Of a stretch of 64,000 nucleotides of DNA, positions 1 to 8,648 are shown piece by piece. Position numbers and translations under genes: made by a program. The notes under the pieces are model-generated. The model worked only from the letters and a program-made list of their open reading frames with translations. It ran no database searches and was not told the origin of the DNA. The DNA comes from JAXGZG01 sp050952065 (GTDB taxonomy: Bacteria; Bacillota; Sulfobacillia; Fermentithermobacillales; Fermentithermobacillaceae). The stretch spans positions 89,443-153,442 of the forward strand of contig JBMNKF010000005.1 of assembly GCA_050952065.1 (NCBI GenBank), in the 5' to 3' direction. Positions within the stretch are counted from its first letter, which is position 1; each line of letters starts with the position of its first letter.

Positions 1-84
1 AGCTCGTTCTTCCAGGAAATCATCGATTCCTTGAGGGTGCATGGAGGTGAACTCAATGACGTTATCCCGGCTCGTTCTCGCTAA
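1..84 (+). CDS. BceA-like ABC transporter ATPase, 3' end only
   Basis: The first frame reads SSFFQEIIDSLRVHGGELND and stops at TAA 82-84. This matches the usual C-terminus of BceA-type ATPases of peptide-antibiotic exporters, which end in a FFQ-x-I-x-D-x-L-x-x-x-GG pattern. The rest of the gene lies upstream of the window. It overlaps the likely permease start by 29 bases, so the two are translationally coupled, as is common for bceAB pairs. Family assignment rests on only 27 residues and on the permease that follows. Confidence 0.6.
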   Translation, partial: SSFFQEIIDSLRVHGGELNDVIPARSR

Positions 85-1960
85 CATCGGCCGTTCTGGG
101 CGAAAGTATTGGGCGTTCCTATTTAGCAGCGTCTTCTCTGTGCTTGTGTTCTATCTGTTTGCGTCATTTGCCATGCATCCTGATGTAACCGGCGGCTATA
201 TCGCCCAGAGGGCGTCGATTCTAAGAGGAGTGGCCGTTTGCCAGGGCATCATCGTGGTTTTCTCATTCTTCTTCTTGTGGTATTCGAGTTCAAACTTTCT
301 ACGAGCGCGAAAGAAGGAGTTGGGCCTCCTTACCCTGATGGGGGCGACTCGGCGTGAACTCGGGCGAATGCTTGTGGGCGAGCATGCGGCCATCGGAGCC
401 ATCAGTGTCAGTCTCGGAGCGGGGTTCGGCACCATTCTTTTCAGATACCTACTTGTGGGCATGGCACGCCTCATGCATGTATCCAGCCCTGTAAGGTTTT
501 ATGTGGTAGTCCCCGCCCTTACTCTGACGGCAGTCACGTTTATGGCCCTGTTCTTGGTGATAGGTCTGTTTGCAGCCATATCCTTGAACCCCAGAAAGGT
601 TGTGGGGCTACTCCGGGCCCACCAGAAGCCTAAGGCGTTGCCGGGTTTCTCCATTTGGGCTGCAGGCTTGTCGGTGGTCCTCATCGCGGGAGGCTATTTC
701 GTTGCCTGGGGTGTCGACGGACGCAATTTGGTGGCCGCGATGTTCCCGGTGACCGCAGTGGTATCACTGGGCACTTATCTACTTTTCACCCAGTCTACAG
801 TGGGGATTCTCAGAGTTCTTCAGCAGAGGCCAGAGTTTGCGTACCGGGGGACGAATCTTTTGACCACGGGCGATCTGGTGTTCCGAATGAAGGATAATGC
901 CCGGGTGCTGGCATCGGTGGCCATATTAAGCGCAGGAGTCATGACAGTAATGGGGACCGTTTATACTGCCAGCGCCACTTTGGTTGAAGATTACGGTGCG
1001 GTTTATCCCCACGCCGTTACCTTTGCGGTGAAGGGCCAAGAGAGCGCCGAGCAGTTGTCGGATCTGGCCCGGGGCATTTTTCAGGACGAAGGAGCCGAGG
1101 TCTTGGAAGAAGTGGCCTTTGCGGGTGTTCTGGCCGATGAAGCCCTAGTCATATCCGAATCTCAGTTCAACGTTTGGGCTAGTCCCCAGGGGTACCGGCC
1201 TGTCAGCGTGGATCCGGGACAAGGAATAGCCCTTGGTCCGCGGACTTACGGATTACCTCCAAGAGACGTGTCTTTGTCGGCTGACGGTGTCCAGTTTGAT
1301 TTGGAGATCCGGGGCGCCGAGTTCCCGTTCCCTAGAACCAACTGGCTGTATTCGGTTCAAGTGGTCTATGTGGTGGATGATGGTCTGCACTCACAGATCG
1401 AGCCCCAAGCAGACTCTGCCCACAAGGTTGCGTTCCTAAGCTATGAACTTCTGGACTGGCAAGAGGCTGTTCCCGCTGGACAGAAGTTGGAGGAGGCCTT
1501 GGTCGATCAAGGGCTTGTAGACATGTCGTCCCGTCTTTCCGTCTACGCAGAAAGGGTCCAGCTAACCGCTCTGACCGCCTTCATTGCTCTGTTCATTACG
1601 GCGCTCTTCTTCATTGCTTCGGGCAGCGTGTTGTACTTCAGGGTCTTCTCGGAGGCCGACGAAGATCGGGAAAAGTACGCTATGATGAGGAAGATCGGTG
1701 TCACGTCCCGGGAAGTAAAGCAGGTCATCATCAGGCAGGTAGCCGTTCTATTCTTTGTCCCGTTCCTTGTGGGCGCCACCCATTGCGGCTTCGCCTTGAA
1801 GGCTCTCTCCAATGTGCTTCATCTGGGGCCTTGGACGTCAGTTATCGTTTGGAAGTACGGGCTCATGGCAGGAGGTCTATTCTTCACCCTGCATATTGGC
1901 TATTTCGGGTTTGCGTGCCATGGCTATATGTCGGAAGTTGTGGCCAAACCACGCGCTTGA
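56..1960 (+). CDS. BceB-like FtsX-family ABC transporter permease
   Basis: Membrane permease of a BceAB-type transporter, the class that senses and detoxifies cell-wall-active peptides. About 634 residues, as expected for BceB. FtsX-like membrane blocks lie near residues 50-180 and 505-630. A large extracytoplasmic domain of about 190 residues lies between about 315 and 505, which is the hallmark of BceB and is the peptide-sensing part in studied members. ATG 56 is preferred over ATG 41 because GGAGGTGA sits at 43-50 just before it. It overlaps the upstream ATPase end. The downstream two-component genes are about 140 bases away and probably regulate it. The substrate is unknown. Confidence 0.85.
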   Translation: MTLSRLVLANIGRSGRKYWAFLFSSVFSVLVFYLFASFAMHPDVTGGYIAQRASILRGVAVCQGIIVVFSFFFLWYSSSNFLRARKKELGLLTLMGATRRELGRMLVGEHAAIGAISVSLGAGFGTILFRYLLVGMARLMHVSSPVRFYVVVPALTLTAVTFMALFLVIGLFAAISLNPRKVVGLLRAHQKPKALPGFSIWAAGLSVVLIAGGYFVAWGVDGRNLVAAMFPVTAVVSLGTYLLFTQSTVGILRVLQQRPEFAYRGTNLLTTGDLVFRMKDNARVLASVAILSAGVMTVMGTVYTASATLVEDYGAVYPHAVTFAVKGQESAEQLSDLARGIFQDEGAEVLEEVAFAGVLADEALVISESQFNVWASPQGYRPVSVDPGQGIALGPRTYGLPPRDVSLSADGVQFDLEIRGAEFPFPRTNWLYSVQVVYVVDDGLHSQIEPQADSAHKVAFLSYELLDWQEAVPAGQKLEEALVDQGLVDMSSRLSVYAERVQLTALTAFIALFITALFFIASGSVLYFRVFSEADEDREKYAMMRKIGVTSREVKQVIIRQVAVLFFVPFLVGATHCGFALKALSNVLHLGPWTSVIVWKYGLMAGGLFFTLHIGYFGFACHGYMSEVVAKPRA

Positions 1961-2098
1961 GGTCTAAAGCATTGGCTTTGACTGCGGGTCGGCACGTTGT
2001 GCATGACGTCTGCCAACGTAGGCCGTTTCGCTCTCTAGTGGGGTCCCCATACTCGCGAAGTGATGTATCCTATGAGTAGGCCCAAAGGGAGAGCTGAG

Positions 2099-2863
2099 AT
2101 GCAGAGGATGAGGATGGGACGGCGGATCATCATGAATCGAAACACGGTGCTGATCGTTGATGACGAGAAAGAAATCGCGGACCTTGCCGGCATCTACCTG
2201 ACCAACGAAGGGTATCGGGTGCTAAAGGCGTATGACGCTACCGACGCCCTTCGTCTTCTAGAGGAGAATCCGGATGTCAAGTTGATGGTGCTTGACATAA
2301 TGATGCCCGGAATGGACGGCCTTACCTTGTGCCGTAAGGTGAGGGAGACATCCAACATTCCCATACTCATACTCAGCGCCAAGTCTCAGGATCTAGATAA
2401 AGTCCTGGGTTTGGCAACCGGGGCCGATGATTATCTGGCCAAACCATTCAACCCTTTGGAGCTTACTGCGCGGGTCAAGTCGCTTCTCCGCCGCTTTCTG
2501 TACTTGAACCCTATGACCCCTACCGGCCTCGGGCAGGCCCGCGGTCCCGCCGAGGCTGACGAAGAGAAGGTTTTCGTCCGGGGTCTAGTAGTGGATCGAC
2601 GAAGGCACACCGTGGCTGTGTACGGCCGGGAGGTGTCTCTGACTCCTACCGAGTTCGACATCCTCTTTCTATTGGCGAAGAATAAGGGGTTGGTCTTGAG
2701 CGCCGAGGAGATCTTTGAGAGGGTATGGAAAGAGCGCTATTTCGAGTCCAACAACACAGTGATGGTTCACATCCGCAAGATCCGCGAGAAACTCGAAGAC
2801 GACCCAAGTCAACCGGAGTTCATCAGGACCGTGTGGGGAGTTGGTTACAAGATTGAGGCCTAG
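2099..2863 (+). CDS. VanR-like OmpR-family response regulator
   Basis: Two-domain DNA-binding response regulator. The receiver domain begins VLIVDDEKEI. The phosphoacceptor Asp is in MVLDIMMPGMDG and the conserved Lys in LAKPF. A winged-helix OmpR/PhoB domain fills the last 100 residues and ends in the typical RTVWGVGYKIE. The receiver resembles VanR more than BceR. Start: ATG 2099 has a good GGGAG site at 2087-2091; family alignment would instead favour ATG 2132 (MNRNTVLIVDD), which has a weaker site. The kinase gene overlaps its 3' end. It probably controls the adjacent exporter. Confidence 0.88.
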   Translation: MQRMRMGRRIIMNRNTVLIVDDEKEIADLAGIYLTNEGYRVLKAYDATDALRLLEENPDVKLMVLDIMMPGMDGLTLCRKVRETSNIPILILSAKSQDLDKVLGLATGADDYLAKPFNPLELTARVKSLLRRFLYLNPMTPTGLGQARGPAEADEEKVFVRGLVVDRRRHTVAVYGREVSLTPTEFDILFLLAKNKGLVLSAEEIFERVWKERYFESNNTVMVHIRKIREKLEDDPSQPEFIRTVWGVGYKIEA

Positions 2864-2870
2864 AGTAGTC

Positions 2871-4079
2871 TTGAGCATTAGGTGGAGGTTCGTTATGGCT
2901 TTTGCAGTCAGCGCCGCCTTGGCGGCGCTTGCGATACAGGCTCTCTTGGTCATTGCCGGTAATCTGATTTCCTTCTGGCCGTTTGGCGCCATTCTGCGCT
3001 CCTTGGTCTCAACGTTTGGAGCGCCCTTGTTGGTCATCGCGGCATTCCTTGTTTTCCTCGTCGCGGCGTGGTTCATAACCACTGCGCCAACCCTTAGGTA
3101 TCTGAAGCGCATATCCCAGACGGTGAACAGCATAGCCCAAGGAAATCTAGAGGCACGGGTTTCGGTAGACTCCAAAGACGAACTGGGAATTCTGGCCGCG
3201 GACATTAACACCATGGCAGCCAACTTGAAACAGGCGCGGGATGAGGAGAGAAACGCCGAAAGAACCAAGACAGAGCTTGTGACCAGCGTGTCTCACGATT
3301 TGCGGACACCCCTCACGTCAGTGCTGGGTTATCTGGAGCTAGCGGACCAAGACCAGTACCATGACGAAGTAGAACTCCGGCATTACATCAAGGTTGCTCA
3401 TAACAAGGCTCAAGACCTCAAGAACCTGATAGATGACTTGTTCGAGTTCTCTCTAGTGAGCTATGGCGGACTAAAGATGAATCTTGAGAGCGTGAATCTG
3501 GGCAGGCTTCTGGAACAACTGGTGGAAGAGTTTGTTCCCATGTTTCAGAAATCGGGCCTTGAATACAGACTCAGCCTGCCGGAACAAAAGGTGATGGTCC
3601 GGGCAGATGCCAACGTGATGGTTAGGGTTTTCGAGAACCTGGTATCCAACGCCATCAGATATGGCGCAAAGGGCAGGTTCATAGACATTGAACTTGGGGC
3701 GGCAGGCAGTGACGAAGATGCATCCCGCCAGCCAAGTGGGCTTGGAGGAATGCATCAGGGCAATGCTGGCTTGCAGTCGGGAGTCAGTGGGGAGTGGGCG
3801 GGCGTCGGCGGAGAGTCGGCAGGGGCATGTGCAGAATGGGCAGTGGCCAGAATAGGCAACTACGGTCCGCCGATTCCAGAAAGCCAGCTTGGACTCATCT
3901 TCGAGCGATTCTACAGGGTGGAAGGCTCCCGGTCCAGGGATACCGGCGGGGCGGGGCTCGGACTCGCCATAGCCAGGAATATGATAGCGCTGCACGGAGG
4001 CACTATCCGCGCCTACAACGATAATGGTAGGCGCCGGACAGTGTTTGAGGTCAAGATCCCTAGTCTTCTATGTTCCTAA
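2871..4079 (+). CDS. VanS-like sensor histidine kinase
   Basis: Membrane histidine kinase partner of the upstream regulator. Two N-terminal membrane segments are separated by a very short loop, so it probably senses through the membrane or a partner, as Bce-type kinases do. A HAMP-like linker follows, then the H-box SVSHDLRTPLTSVLGY, the N-box NLVSNAIRYG and the G-box DTGGAGLGLAIA. A Gly/Ser/Ala-rich insert of about 45 residues, not usual in VanS, sits between the N-box and IGNYGPPIPES. Start is uncertain: TTG 2871 keeps the basic SIRWRF N-terminus, ATG 2895 has the best ribosome site, and TTG 2841 is also open. It overlaps the convergent YbjN-like gene by 20 bases. Confidence 0.85.
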   Translation: MSIRWRFVMAFAVSAALAALAIQALLVIAGNLISFWPFGAILRSLVSTFGAPLLVIAAFLVFLVAAWFITTAPTLRYLKRISQTVNSIAQGNLEARVSVDSKDELGILAADINTMAANLKQARDEERNAERTKTELVTSVSHDLRTPLTSVLGYLELADQDQYHDEVELRHYIKVAHNKAQDLKNLIDDLFEFSLVSYGGLKMNLESVNLGRLLEQLVEEFVPMFQKSGLEYRLSLPEQKVMVRADANVMVRVFENLVSNAIRYGAKGRFIDIELGAAGSDEDASRQPSGLGGMHQGNAGLQSGVSGEWAGVGGESAGACAEWAVARIGNYGPPIPESQLGLIFERFYRVEGSRSRDTGGAGLGLAIARNMIALHGGTIRAYNDNGRRRTVFEVKIPSLLCS

Positions 4080-4554
4080 CGCTTTCAGCAGGCGAAACAT
4101 CGCCGAAGGTTACCGCCATCAGTCCGGGAAGGTATTTGTCCATCATGGCCAGATTGACGTAGATAAGAGGCTCCATCATCTCAGAGGATATGCCATCGCC
4201 GCCAACGTCAACGCTTGTCTTGTAGCGAACCTCACCGTCGTCAAAATCCAATTCGAAGTTGCCCAATATCAGGCCATAGTTGGCTCTAGTGAGAAACTCG
4301 GCCACAGCCTGGCGCTTGTCTTCGGGTACGTTCACCGAACAGATGGAGTAGAAGATGACTTGTTGCTGCTCATCTTTGGCCTGGGCCAGGCAGGTCCAGT
4401 TGCCGTTCTTGCCCGAAAACCCGAGCCTAACCAAAGGCTTACCCTCGATGGGAGTGAACTGCCAGTCGCCATTCAGGAAAAAACGAACCATGTCATTGTA
4501 AAGCGAGCCCAGATCTCTCTCTCCTTTTGTCTCCGGGTTTCTTCGCTGGAGCAC
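4060..4554 (-). CDS. YbjN-domain protein
   Basis: About 164 residues of YbjN type, a fold related to type III secretion chaperones and found in many soluble bacterial proteins. The pattern LTRANYGLILGNFELDFDDG followed by VRYKTSVDV is characteristic. No signal peptide or membrane segment is seen. GTG 4554 is chosen because AAGGG lies six bases upstream; TTG 4560 is too close to that site. Single gene, convergent with the kinase gene, with tails overlapping. Role unknown; YbjN proteins in enterobacteria affect stress and motility, but that should not be carried over. Confidence 0.7.
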   Translation of the reverse strand: MLQRRNPETKGERDLGSLYNDMVRFFLNGDWQFTPIEGKPLVRLGFSGKNGNWTCLAQAKDEQQQVIFYSICSVNVPEDKRQAVAEFLTRANYGLILGNFELDFDDGEVRYKTSVDVGGDGISSEMMEPLIYVNLAMMDKYLPGLMAVTFGDVSPAESVRNIED

Positions 4555-4640
4555 ACGCAACCCTTCAGTTGCCTTGCACCTGGATTCTCGCAGAAAGCCA
4601 TGAAATCCTGCCCCTAGAACTGGACGAGAAGGGTTCTCAA

Positions 4641-4672
4641 CAAAAGAAAAGCCGGAAAGCGCGCTTTCCGGC
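4641..4672 (-). terminator. Intrinsic terminator of the uracil permease gene
   Basis: Perfect 22-base palindrome at 4651-4672 (GCCGGAAAGCG arms). On the minus strand it is followed by TTTTCTTTTG. It lies 50 bases past the permease stop codon. Confidence 0.85.
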
Positions 4673-4722
4673 TATCGATCTAGAACTACCGGCTCAAATA
4701 TCGTCTTAGTCACGAAACGGCC

Positions 4723-6072
4723 TCAGTCGTCTGAGTCTCCGTGTGCCCCCTGCGCTTCCAGAGACGCCTCGGGCTTGGCTGGAAAGATCTCGAACACAAG
4801 GTTGAGGACGATTCCGAATATGGCCGCCGTCGCTATAGCAGGGAGATTGAGGCGGCCAATGACGATCATGCCATTAGGCATGGCGGCGCCACCCAAGCCG
4901 ATGATGAGGATGGTCGACACAACCGCCAGGTTTCGGGCAGAGAAAAGGTCTAGTTTTTCAGAAATCATGAGCGCTGCACCCTGGGCTCCGATTACGCCGA
5001 ACAGGTATATTGACACCCCTCCGATGACCGCTCGGGGAATGGTGTTGACCAAGGCGGCAATGTGACCGAAGAACCCCATCACTATCGCGATAACCGCTGA
5101 TGTCATGAGAACAGGTACCGAGAAGTTCCGGGTTATGGCCATAAGCGAATTGTTCTCGCCGTAGTTCGTTCCTGCGGGTCCGCCGATGAAGCCCGCGATC
5201 ATATCGCCTATTCCATCGCCTATCAGGTTGTCACCCAGAAGCGACCTGATGTTGTACTTCTTATTGCGTCCAAGCTTCTTGGCTAGGTTGTTTACGTAAA
5301 GATCGATTTGCAGAAGATGAGCCGTAGATTCGGGAATGGTGGCGATGGCTACCGGGGTGATGGCTCCAATTGCCATGAGTCCGTATGAGTTAAAGGTCGG
5401 AAGGGTAAACGCCGGTACCGCGAAAAGGCGGGCGGACCGCACAGGGTCGAAGTCTACATGGCCCATCAAGAGCGCCACAACGTAGCCGGCAATGACACCG
5501 AAGAGGACTGGCAGCTGTCCAAGGGTTCCCCTAAGATACACAGAGAAGAGGATGGTAGCCACCAGAGTGACAAGGGCTATGGTCCAGTTTTCTTTGGCAT
5601 CGCTCATTGCTGCTCCCGCCAAAGAGAGCCCAATGATGATCGCCACTGGGGCTGTGACGGATGTCGGCAGGATGCGCTTGACTATGTCGGGTCCGCCTTT
5701 CCTTATGATAAGACCCGCCGCTATGCTTACGAGTCCTGACGTAACGATGCCGGCCTGGGCAGCCTGAATGCCTGCTATCTTGCTGCCTGTGGCTGCTGCC
5801 ACCATGGACGAGACTCCACCTACCGCCGCGATGTACGAGAAACTGGAGCCGTAGTAGAGAGGAATTCGGCGACCCGTGACTAGCAGGAACCCTAGAGTCG
5901 CTAAGCCGCTGGCAGCGATGGTTACTCCTACGTCGAATCCGGTAAGTATTGCCACTAACACTGTTGCAGGGAACATTACGATGACTTGCTGTAGCGCGAA
6001 CACGATCATTTTGCCGAAGGGTGGGGTGTCGTCGGGAAGGTATCCGACAGTTGTGCGGGTGTGTTTGGGCAT
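4723..6072 (-). CDS. uraA: Uracil permease, NCS2 (UraA/PyrP) family
   Basis: Nucleobase:cation symporter of the NCS2 family, about 449 residues with roughly 14 membrane segments. Start ATG 6072 is set by a strong AAGGAGGTCACGAA just before it. The N-terminus has the PPFGKMIVFALQQVIVMF signature of bacterial uracil permeases, and the half-helix motif region TIPESTAHL is present with the conserved Glu. The upstream leader has a candidate PyrR attenuator, which supports uracil over xanthine as substrate. Transcribed alone and ended by the hairpin at 4651-4672. Confidence 0.88.
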   Translation of the reverse strand: MPKHTRTTVGYLPDDTPPFGKMIVFALQQVIVMFPATVLVAILTGFDVGVTIAASGLATLGFLLVTGRRIPLYYGSSFSYIAAVGGVSSMVAAATGSKIAGIQAAQAGIVTSGLVSIAAGLIIRKGGPDIVKRILPTSVTAPVAIIIGLSLAGAAMSDAKENWTIALVTLVATILFSVYLRGTLGQLPVLFGVIAGYVVALLMGHVDFDPVRSARLFAVPAFTLPTFNSYGLMAIGAITPVAIATIPESTAHLLQIDLYVNNLAKKLGRNKKYNIRSLLGDNLIGDGIGDMIAGFIGGPAGTNYGENNSLMAITRNFSVPVLMTSAVIAIVMGFFGHIAALVNTIPRAVIGGVSIYLFGVIGAQGAALMISEKLDLFSARNLAVVSTILIIGLGGAAMPNGMIVIGRLNLPAIATAAIFGIVLNLVFEIFPAKPEASLEAQGAHGDSDD

Positions 6073-6118
6073 TTCGTGACCTCCTTGGGTCGGCCCGTCC
6101 GCGGGAATGGCAGGCATC

Positions 6119-6200
6119 AAAAAACTCTTGCCTGCTAGCAAGAGTCATTCGGATTTCTACTCTTGCTGGGCTCTCGGGACCAGCCTTAAAGAGTGTTTTC
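6119..6200 (-). promoter_or_regulatory. Candidate PyrR-type attenuator upstream of uraA
   Basis: Two structures lie between promoter and gene on the minus strand. First, a stem GCTGG/CCAGC (6180-6184 with 6165-6169) presents TCCCGAGAGC, close to the PyrR binding consensus ARUCCNGNGAGGYU. Second, a terminator hairpin ACTCTTGC-TAGCAG-GCAAGAGT (6124-6145) is followed by six T. This is the layout of pyrimidine-controlled attenuation in Bacillota pyr genes. The antiterminator pairing was not modelled. Confidence 0.55.
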
Positions 6201-6209
6201 CAAAGAAGA

Positions 6210-6238
6210 ATCGTATACTCTCGGACGAGCCTCGTCAA
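6210..6238 (-). promoter_or_regulatory. Sigma-A type promoter for uraA
   Basis: TTGACG (6233-6238) and TACGAT (6210-6215) on the minus strand with a 17-base spacer. Transcription would start near 6203 and run through the attenuator. Confidence 0.6.
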
Positions 6239-6261
6239 GCACAATCTGACGGGCGGTAACC

Positions 6262-6478
6262 GACCGCCATCAATGCAAGAAATGTATCCCCTGACCGCCA
6301 TCAACGCAAGAAATGTACTGCCCGACAGCCATCACTGCAAGAACTGTATCGACCGACTGCCACCAATGCGAAAAATGTATCGGGCGACCGCCATCACTGC
6401 AAGAACTGTATCGACCGACTGCCACCAATGCAAGAAATGTATCCCCTGCCCGCCATCAATGCAAAAAACGCACTGAAA
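6262..6478 (+). repeat. 31-bp tandem repeat array, seven full units
   Basis: Units start at 6262, 6293, 6324, 6355, 6386, 6417 and 6448, an exact 31-base period with no spacers. The best-kept part of each unit is GCCATCAATGCAAGAAATGT. Each unit holds an imperfect dyad ATGCA-N5-TGTAT. Units 3+4 and 5+6 are near-identical, which points to a 62-base duplication. Decayed units continue in phase at 6492 and 6523 and out of phase up to about 6598. The array is not a CRISPR array and not coding (31 is not a multiple of three). It lies between the uraA promoter and the divergent pepF. Confidence 0.9.
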
Positions 6479-6680
6479 TCCGAACTTCACAGCAAGAAAT
6501 GTGCCCAATATCTGCGGCCGCAGCAGAATTTGTAGCCGAGCAGAAAATGTATCGGCCGACTGCCATCGATGAAAAATGTAGTGAAATCCAGTCTCTCATG
6601 GCTTCCTGCGACTAGAGGGATTCCGGGTTCTAACGCGAACCATGTCCAAGGACAAACACGTTTTTCAGGAGGGATTACAT

Positions 6681-8480
6681 ATGCAAGAGCGTCTCAAGAG
6701 GTCCCAAGTGCCTGTTGAACGAACGTGGAACTTAGACCACATCTTCGCCACAGAAGACGATTGGGAGAAGGAGCTTGCCGCCGTTCAAGCGGATATCGGG
6801 TCTGTGACCAAGTACAAGGGCAGGTTGGGAGAAAGCGCAAAGGTGTTTCTGGAGTGCCTTGAGGCGGCCGAGGCCATCCGAACTCGCTTTCGCAGAGTGA
6901 TGTCATACCCTTCACTAAAGCTTTCTGCCGACGGAACCGACCCGGCCAACCAGGTAAACGCGGGACGCGCCGGAGCGGTAGGTGCAAGGCTCGCTGCCGA
7001 GACTTCGTTCATAGACTCAGAAGCCCTGGCGCTTCCCGAAGGGACTCTTCAGCGGTACCTTGAAGAAGAGTCCGGCTTGGAACCTTTCAGGCACACCATT
7101 GAGATACTGATCCGGAACAAACCGTACCAGCTCAATCCGGATACTGAAAAGGCGCTGGCATCTCTCAGCGAGGTTCTTGACGCCCCGTCCGCGATCTACA
7201 GGCGCTCCAGGACTTCTGACATGACCTTCGAACCCATCGTAGACGGCAAAGGAAATCGGTTGCCTGTGTCGTTCCCTCTGTATGAAGATTCATACGAGCG
7301 TTCCCCTGACCCGGTGCTGCGCCGCAACGCTTTCTTTTCATTCACGAAAGGTCTCCGGGCATACCAGAACACATATGCCGCGACATGGGGAACCGACGTC
7401 AAAAGGCACGTCATTGAAGCCAAGTTGCGGGGTTTCCCTTCCGCAACCCATATGGTACTTCATGGACAGGAAGTTCCGTTTGAGGTCTATCACAGCATTC
7501 ATGACGTCATCCTAAAACAACTCGCGCCTCACATGCGCAAATACGCGCGACTCCGGAAGAAGGTTCTCGGCCTCGACAGACTTCTATACTGCGACATCGA
7601 GGCGCCACTTGATCCCGATTTTGGCCCCAAGACAACCTTTGAAGAGGGGGCCAAGATCATCCTCGATGGGCTTTCGGTCCTTGGACCCGAATATACCGCG
7701 ATCATACAGGAAGGTCTCGAGAATCGCTGGATTGACCTTGCAGAGAACGTAGGAAAAGACAGCGGCGCCTACTGCAATCCAGTCCCGGGAGTTCATCCCT
7801 ATGTGTTCATAACCTGGGGCGAGAACATGCGGAGCGTTCTCGTTCTGAGTCACGAACTAGGCCACGCCGCACACGGCGTCCTTTCCATGAAGTATCAGCG
7901 TCCGTCGAACGCCCTATCAGGCTCTTTCTTCGTGGAGGCGCCTTCCACCATCAACGAGCTCTTGGTCGGCAATAGCATTTTATCTAAGACGACCGACCAC
8001 AGGATGCGCCGATGGATAATCATGCAGTTCTTGACCACGTACCACCACAACTTCGTTCGCCACCTGATTGAGGGCGAACTGCAGCGAAGGATTTGGGCTA
8101 TGGCGGAGAATGGGCAACCCATAACGGCTTCATTGCTTAATAGGGTCCAGGGCGAGATCCTTGACGAGTTCTGGGGAGGCGAGGTCGAGATTGACGAGGG
8201 CGCTCGCTTAACCTGGATGCGCCAGCACCACTACTACATGGGCCTTTACTCGTACACTTACTCGGCGGGTTTGACAGTGGGCACAGCGGTTACCAAGGCC
8301 ATCCTCAAAGAAGGGCAGCCTGTGGTGGAGCGCTGGCTGGATGTCCTCAAGGCCGGATCCACAAAGCCTCCATTGGAATTGGCCAAGATGGCCGGGGTAG
8401 ACATGACAAATCCCGATACGATACGGGAGGCAGTGTCCTACGTGGGTGAGCTTGTAGACGAGGTAGTGAGAAGCTTCTAG
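6681..8480 (+). CDS. pepF: Oligoendopeptidase F, M3B zinc peptidase
   Basis: Cytosolic zinc endopeptidase cleaving peptides of roughly 7-17 residues, about 599 residues as usual for the family. The zinc site HELGHAAHG is at about residue 391, and the downstream FVEAPSTINELL supplies the third ligand Glu. The start ATG 6681 follows AGGAGGG with a seven-base gap; ATG 6642 upstream lacks a site. With the opp importer and the M24 peptidases it fits a peptide-using metabolism. Confidence 0.93.
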   Translation: MQERLKRSQVPVERTWNLDHIFATEDDWEKELAAVQADIGSVTKYKGRLGESAKVFLECLEAAEAIRTRFRRVMSYPSLKLSADGTDPANQVNAGRAGAVGARLAAETSFIDSEALALPEGTLQRYLEEESGLEPFRHTIEILIRNKPYQLNPDTEKALASLSEVLDAPSAIYRRSRTSDMTFEPIVDGKGNRLPVSFPLYEDSYERSPDPVLRRNAFFSFTKGLRAYQNTYAATWGTDVKRHVIEAKLRGFPSATHMVLHGQEVPFEVYHSIHDVILKQLAPHMRKYARLRKKVLGLDRLLYCDIEAPLDPDFGPKTTFEEGAKIILDGLSVLGPEYTAIIQEGLENRWIDLAENVGKDSGAYCNPVPGVHPYVFITWGENMRSVLVLSHELGHAAHGVLSMKYQRPSNALSGSFFVEAPSTINELLVGNSILSKTTDHRMRRWIIMQFLTTYHHNFVRHLIEGELQRRIWAMAENGQPITASLLNRVQGEILDEFWGGEVEIDEGARLTWMRQHHYYMGLYSYTYSAGLTVGTAVTKAILKEGQPVVERWLDVLKAGSTKPPLELAKMAGVDMTNPDTIREAVSYVGELVDEVVRSF

Positions 8481-8515
8481 AGTAGAATGCTGCAACGCGT
8501 CGGGCTGGTTTGTCT

Positions 8516-8540
8516 GGGGCGCTTCGTCTTGAGGCGCCCC
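8516..8540 (+). terminator. Hairpin after pepF
   Basis: GGGGCGC (8516-8522) pairs with GCGCCCC (8534-8540) around an 11-base loop. There is no T-run after it, so it may be a weak terminator or an mRNA-end hairpin. Confidence 0.4.
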
Positions 8541-8648
8541 GGACCCATATCAAACAGCCAAATCCAAGATATGAAGGATTTTCCTCCCGTCCTGATGAAC
8601 ATTTAAGGGGTCTCCCGCAATATTCAGACAATCAGGAGGAAGCGCGGT

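Noticed and set aside
6262..6600. CRISPR array
   Set aside because: Units are contiguous with a 31-base step and no unique spacers of constant length; similarity covers the whole unit, and no cas gene is present.
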